A stretch of DNA of 64,000 nucleotides, from positions 28,049,501 through 28,113,500 of the forward strand of contig AP031355.1 of assembly GCA_037833965.1 (NCBI GenBank), written 5' to 3'. The DNA comes from Marchantia polymorpha subsp. ruderalis (Eukaryota > Streptophyta > Marchantiopsida > Marchantiales > Marchantiaceae). The position numbers were made by a program, and so were the translations under genes. The notes under the pieces are model-generated. The model had not been told where the DNA came from. It saw only the letters and a program-made list of their open reading frames with translations, and did no database searches. Positions 59,758 to 64,000 of this stretch are shown piece after piece; position 1 is the stretch's first letter, and each line of letters opens with the position of its first letter.

Positions 59758-62700
59758 TTGACTATTTGGCTCAATTAGCTGCACCTCAACTTATGCTGGA
59801 TTACGTACTTCAAACTCGTGGCGGAAAATATTAAATTCTAAGAGAGAGGAGGCTTTGGCGAGAATCCCCGGACCGAATCAAAAAAGTAAATTATCGTTGC
59901 TTCTTTTCTCATTGACTAAGGTTTTTAATAAACTACAAAATTGGACTGATCGTGCATGTGAAAACTAGACACAATATGACATTTTGATGTAATTTTGAAA
60001 TTTAGCTGCATTAATATATTTTGTTGTTCACATGAGATATTTTTAGGATCGACAATGATATATTTTCTAACTTATCGTTGAGAGTATAGCATGTTTGGTA
60101 GCTTATTTAAGTCAGTATGTCTTCATTTATCTCCATACAAGAATGGACGGTATTATTCATATGATATCAAAAGTTTCAGTTTATGTGCTGTGAACATGCA
60201 TATCTCAAAAAAATAAACATCTTTAATCATGTAAAGCATCGCAAAAATATTTTCTAATAATCATCACAAACTGAACACCATCATCGACATAGATTTGTTA
60301 GTTGAAGGAATATTCATCACTTAGTTTGGAGGGAAAAAAAAATTCTATGCTCAGCAATAACTAGGTTTTCAAATGGAATGAACATAAGTATATGAAAGAT
60401 TTTTATTTTTCAAACAAAAAGCCTCAATCAGATTTAAATAATGTTGTATGCTCACTACTGTAGTATGAGAAAAAAATGACAGAATTGTCAATCTCGTTGA
60501 ATAAACAATGGCGTATCCTCTGCAATCGTTCTATGAACTGCGCATAAGAAGTTTGAGCTACGAGCATATAGAGAATTATTCTCACTTCTCCTGCAGTTTT
60601 AACCATAGGATGAGGAGTGCTTAGCAAAAAATTTGAAGCTAGTCGTGACTAATGTAAGGAGAGGTTGTCGAGGCGCCGAGTAGTTTGAAGAAAATGTGTT
60701 CGATCAATTAGGTCTTATTATCTCCAAAGCCCATTTCAAACTTATAGCAGACATTCCAGGGCAAGTGAAGAAATCGTGAACTCTTTCTATGCTAGAAAAC
60801 TTGGAGACGGGAAAAGTGTCAAAGATGTCAAGACCACAAACGGCAACATCCTCGAGCCGTGACAATCCATGGTATGAGAAATTAGTTTGGATGTGTCATA
60901 GCCTATGACTCATAGGTACATATACATAACTGTGAGGGATATCATCTAGTCAAAGTCTTTTTGCTGGATATTCGGCCTCTATAGCTTATCATGCACTTTG
61001 AGCTTCCTTTCTGAGGAATAAACCCATACAGCGTGCGCAACAAGAGCCTTCGTGTGGGGCTGATTAGCTTGGAACTTCTCTCGAGTTTGGCAACAGCCAT
61101 GTGTTCAGCCCAGAGCGAACTATTCTTTCGCCTTTTACTAGAAAATACCGTGTGCGTGACACATTAGCGGCTTATTCACATTTTTGGAACGCTCCTTGAC
61201 AGGAGCACCCATACCAACATAACGAAGAAAGGATACGAAAACAAGGTTTTCTATTTCTAGCTGAGGATTACCATGTGACATAACCAGAATAGGATTTGAA
61301 ATCAAGATGTCGCAAGCTACAGGGAGACGGTTCACATCACATAAAGCATGTAAATCAAGACACGAAGACCTGCAAATGATGTGAATCACATCACTGGCAT
61401 CACAGCATGTGATCCCTGATTCGAAGTATCTGAGAACAGTATCTTCTCTGTTTTCAAGTGGAAAATCTCCAGAAATGCCGAGTATGATTTAAACCTTAGA
61501 TGCAGGATCGTACCGTAAATCCTTGTATATTCCAGATGGTAAATTGAGATACCTGGGCCTGAGTGGAAAGGCATGTGTCCCCTTTAGTCATCGGATCCGT
61601 CATCGTCATCATGGATTTAATGCCACAACTCAAGGTACAGAGCTGTTTCCAGCAATTATTCTTTCGTACTCTTAACCTTTGTAGAAATCCAGGAATATCC
61701 ATCATGGCATGCAGTGGCATTGACAAATGTCAGCATCCAAATAATTGTGTGGACTATGTGATTAAACATTTATGTTGAGTCGATGAAAAAAACCCCATCT
61801 GTCCGGAGAGCTACTTGATAATCTGCACATGTATGTATCTCGTCACCAAACCATTGCCGAAATCTAGGCAACATAGTTTTCAAAAATCCCAGATGCTTCC
61901 TCTCAAAAACATATAAAATTCTTGAAGCTTCCTCGGGTCATATATAATATTTGTCCTGTTTTACTTCACCGAACCGAATTTCTGCCAGTTGGTTTCTACA
62001 TCCTCCCAGTACTTTATACTGTTATTACGGATTAGCTTGGGCACATTTGAGTACTTCCAATATGGAAGATGTTCTGCTGGAGAAGGCGAATTTCGTCGAG
62101 CGGCTTGTGATTCAGTAATCCGTAACTTGAATCGAAACAGAGCAAAGATCTCGCTAAAATCACTGTCCTCTCAGAAGATGGAATATTCTTGCAGACACTG
62201 GAGATAGTTCTAAAGCGGCTTTGGAAGACTTCAACGACCTCTCTGTCCCAGCACATCGTCGCAGTCTTTCCCCATCAGAGAAGGGCCAAGGTCTGGGCCC
62301 CAGACTTTTGCATGTACGGGTCCATTTGGACCTCTGAGTGAAAGATTTATCCACGTCTCTCAAGTGAGTAGACAGACAGTACATTAGTACATCGTACCCA
62401 CAGATCATGATCATTGATATGATTGCAGTGTCATGCACACCATCCAGTAGTCTGTAAGTGACTCGGGTGCCTCGTATCTGGTAGGGTATCTTCGACTGTG
62501 TGGATGGAATGGAAGCCTTGACAAGGTCTGCATGCATCGATACCGCGTGATGGTATTGAAGTAATAATGTGCGAGTGGAAATCTGCAGAATTTACTTATG
62601 CAGAACAATGTTCCTTGCGGAGACCTGGGTGCTGTACCTACCTGTCTAAATAAGAAGATTTATTATATGTCATGGAGTAAGTAAAGCGTCGAACCAGTTC

Positions 62701-64000
62701 TCGAAAGTAGAAATGGTTAGTGGAAGACGTAGTTTCAATCTCCTGTCGTCCTGTAGTTGTGAATCAGTCCCGATGTGTTTCTGTCCCTTGAGCATTTTTA
62801 TTTATCTAAAACCTCCAGACATTCCGGGCAATTAGTCCAAATCTTCCGGAGCTGGGATCGATGACCAAACCTTGCATGTTTCAAACGCAAATACGACTTG
62901 TTCGCATAGTTTCACTAGTATCAAAATTTCCACATCCGATTTCACAATTAGGGCTCGTCGTTAGCTAAGTCAAATCGAGCAGTGTCTTCTCTTGATACCT
63001 TCTATCGTCGAGTTTGTGACCACAAGGCAATATAACCTAGAAGACAATTTCATCTGCTTTCTGAGGCTCTAGAACTCAATGTCTGGGGTTGTGCCCACTG
63101 CAACTGGACAATGGTCCTTGTCAGCTTAAGACTGTCAAAGCATTTCCCGCGTCCAAGACAGTAGACTTCGATTGACTTGTGTGTCGGAGCGACAGTAGTC
63201 TAGTACCTCGCCTGCTGTTGATCTTAAATCATCCCACTCGGTGGGTTGATTTAGAATGCTGGATGTGTATGGAAATGTCCTCTTTCATCATCAGGTTTTG
63301 GGCCATGGGCAGATGTGTGTGTCCACTGTAAAACACTGTTTGGACTTCCTTCCAGCTATGTCCGTTGATGCACAATGATTACTCTCAGCAGCGAAGGCCA
63401 GTTTCTACCAGGGACGGATCATCAAGCTGGACTTTTTACTGTTGTCGGCCATTTCCAGTGCATGCTGGATGTCAGAGGATGTTGGAGCTATTCGTGTTCG
63501 ATTTCGAAATGGTGACGAGCTCATCAACCTTCCCTTTCAGTTATTTTCAGGTTTTATATGCCAAATTACTCAGAAGTCACTGGAATTCGATTTTCACTAG
63601 GAAAAGAGATGAGAGATTAAGTTTGCCGCCCTTCTTCGCTGCTGCATACCTTGTTTTTCACTCTGTTTTACTCCGAATCTATCTTCGATACATGCGGCCG
63701 ACCTTTTCTCAGTCAGAATCGTCATTTCACTGACGTTTCCTCATCTTAAAACAGAAGCAAATGTCCAAGTAAAGTTTTTGATCCTACGCTTGATCATTGT
63801 TCTATTTCACTGAGACTGTTTTAGTTGTTCTACTGGTTGAAGTTTTTCAACAATTTTCCAATAGGCGTCACCCAATTTGGCTCTGGGTCAGAAATGCTGC
63901 ACATACCTCAGAGACACCTATGAAATTGCACTGGGACATTAGAGAGACACCAAAAGACTGACTATGGGCTTGATTTCCATCTCCATTCTGCAGAGTACCC
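59758..64000. other. Gene-poor right end of the window
   Basis: Mixed composition with no recognised gene. The ORFs at 61.1-61.8 kb and 63,365-63,733 lack domain, splice or homology support. Any gene at the right border would be cut by the window. Confidence 0.4.
62160..62537 (-). CDS. Weak candidate small membrane protein
   Basis: 125 codons from ATG 62,537 (MHADLVKASIPSTQ). A moderately hydrophobic segment lies at about residues 37-56 (TAIISMIMICGYDVLMYCL) and a basic tail follows. It is included only because the plan resembles the 53-57 kb proteins; the helix is weaker and no copy supports it. Confidence 0.2.
   Translation of the reverse strand: MHADLVKASIPSTQSKIPYQIRGTRVTYRLLDGVHDTAIISMIMICGYDVLMYCLSTHLRDVDKSFTQRSKWTRTCKSLGPRPWPFSDGERLRRCAGTERSLKSSKAALELSPVSARIFHLLRGQ

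Overview
This window looks like nuclear DNA of a land plant, most likely a bryophyte and possibly a liverwort. Evidence is the spliced GRAS-family gene with an intron inside the GRAS domain, a fasciclin-like arabinogalactan protein, a four-EF-hand calmodulin-like protein, GT-AG introns, pyrimidine-rich leaders, and wide gene-poor AT-rich tracts with GC-rich mobile elements embedded in them. The species cannot be fixed from sequence alone.

Layout: 1-3.3 kb shows no gene I can support. At 3.37 kb a TATA box precedes a pyrimidine-rich leader. I infer that this leader splices to a two-exon GRAS transcription factor gene (8.06-10.95 kb, NSP1-like). 11.6-16 kb is intergenic but carries a ~200 bp foldback. 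At 16.1-16.8 kb (minus) is an intact calmodulin-like gene, followed by a GC-rich block and then an AT-rich desert (17.9-22.4 kb).

From 22.4 to 33.7 kb there is a tandem array of ~200 bp repeats whose conserved core is a degenerate tRNA-Glu. The array is split by a nested pair of related mobile elements. Element Y (25,008-32,920, minus sense) carries element X (26,296-31,169, plus sense) inside its own reading frame. X is flanked by a 5 bp target duplication, TGTCA on the minus strand, and removing X restores the Y frame. Both carry the same large ORF, and both copies are broken by in-frame stops.

33.7-43.6 kb is mostly non-coding apart from one supported two-exon membrane protein gene at 35.15-36.27 kb. 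The FLA gene lies at 43.7-45.0 kb, with a strong hairpin just after its stop codon. From 46.6 to 54.5 kb two diverged tandem segmental copies each carry a short single-pass membrane protein gene. One copy is broken by a 41 bp tandem repeat and the other is intact. Two more short single-pass membrane protein genes follow at 55.3-57.5 kb. 58-64 kb has no gene I can support firmly.

The three recognised host genes (GRAS, CML, FLA) belong to unrelated pathways and show no operon-like relation. The most unusual content is the nested X/Y element family, the tRNA-Glu-derived tandem array, and the cluster of small single-pass membrane proteins.
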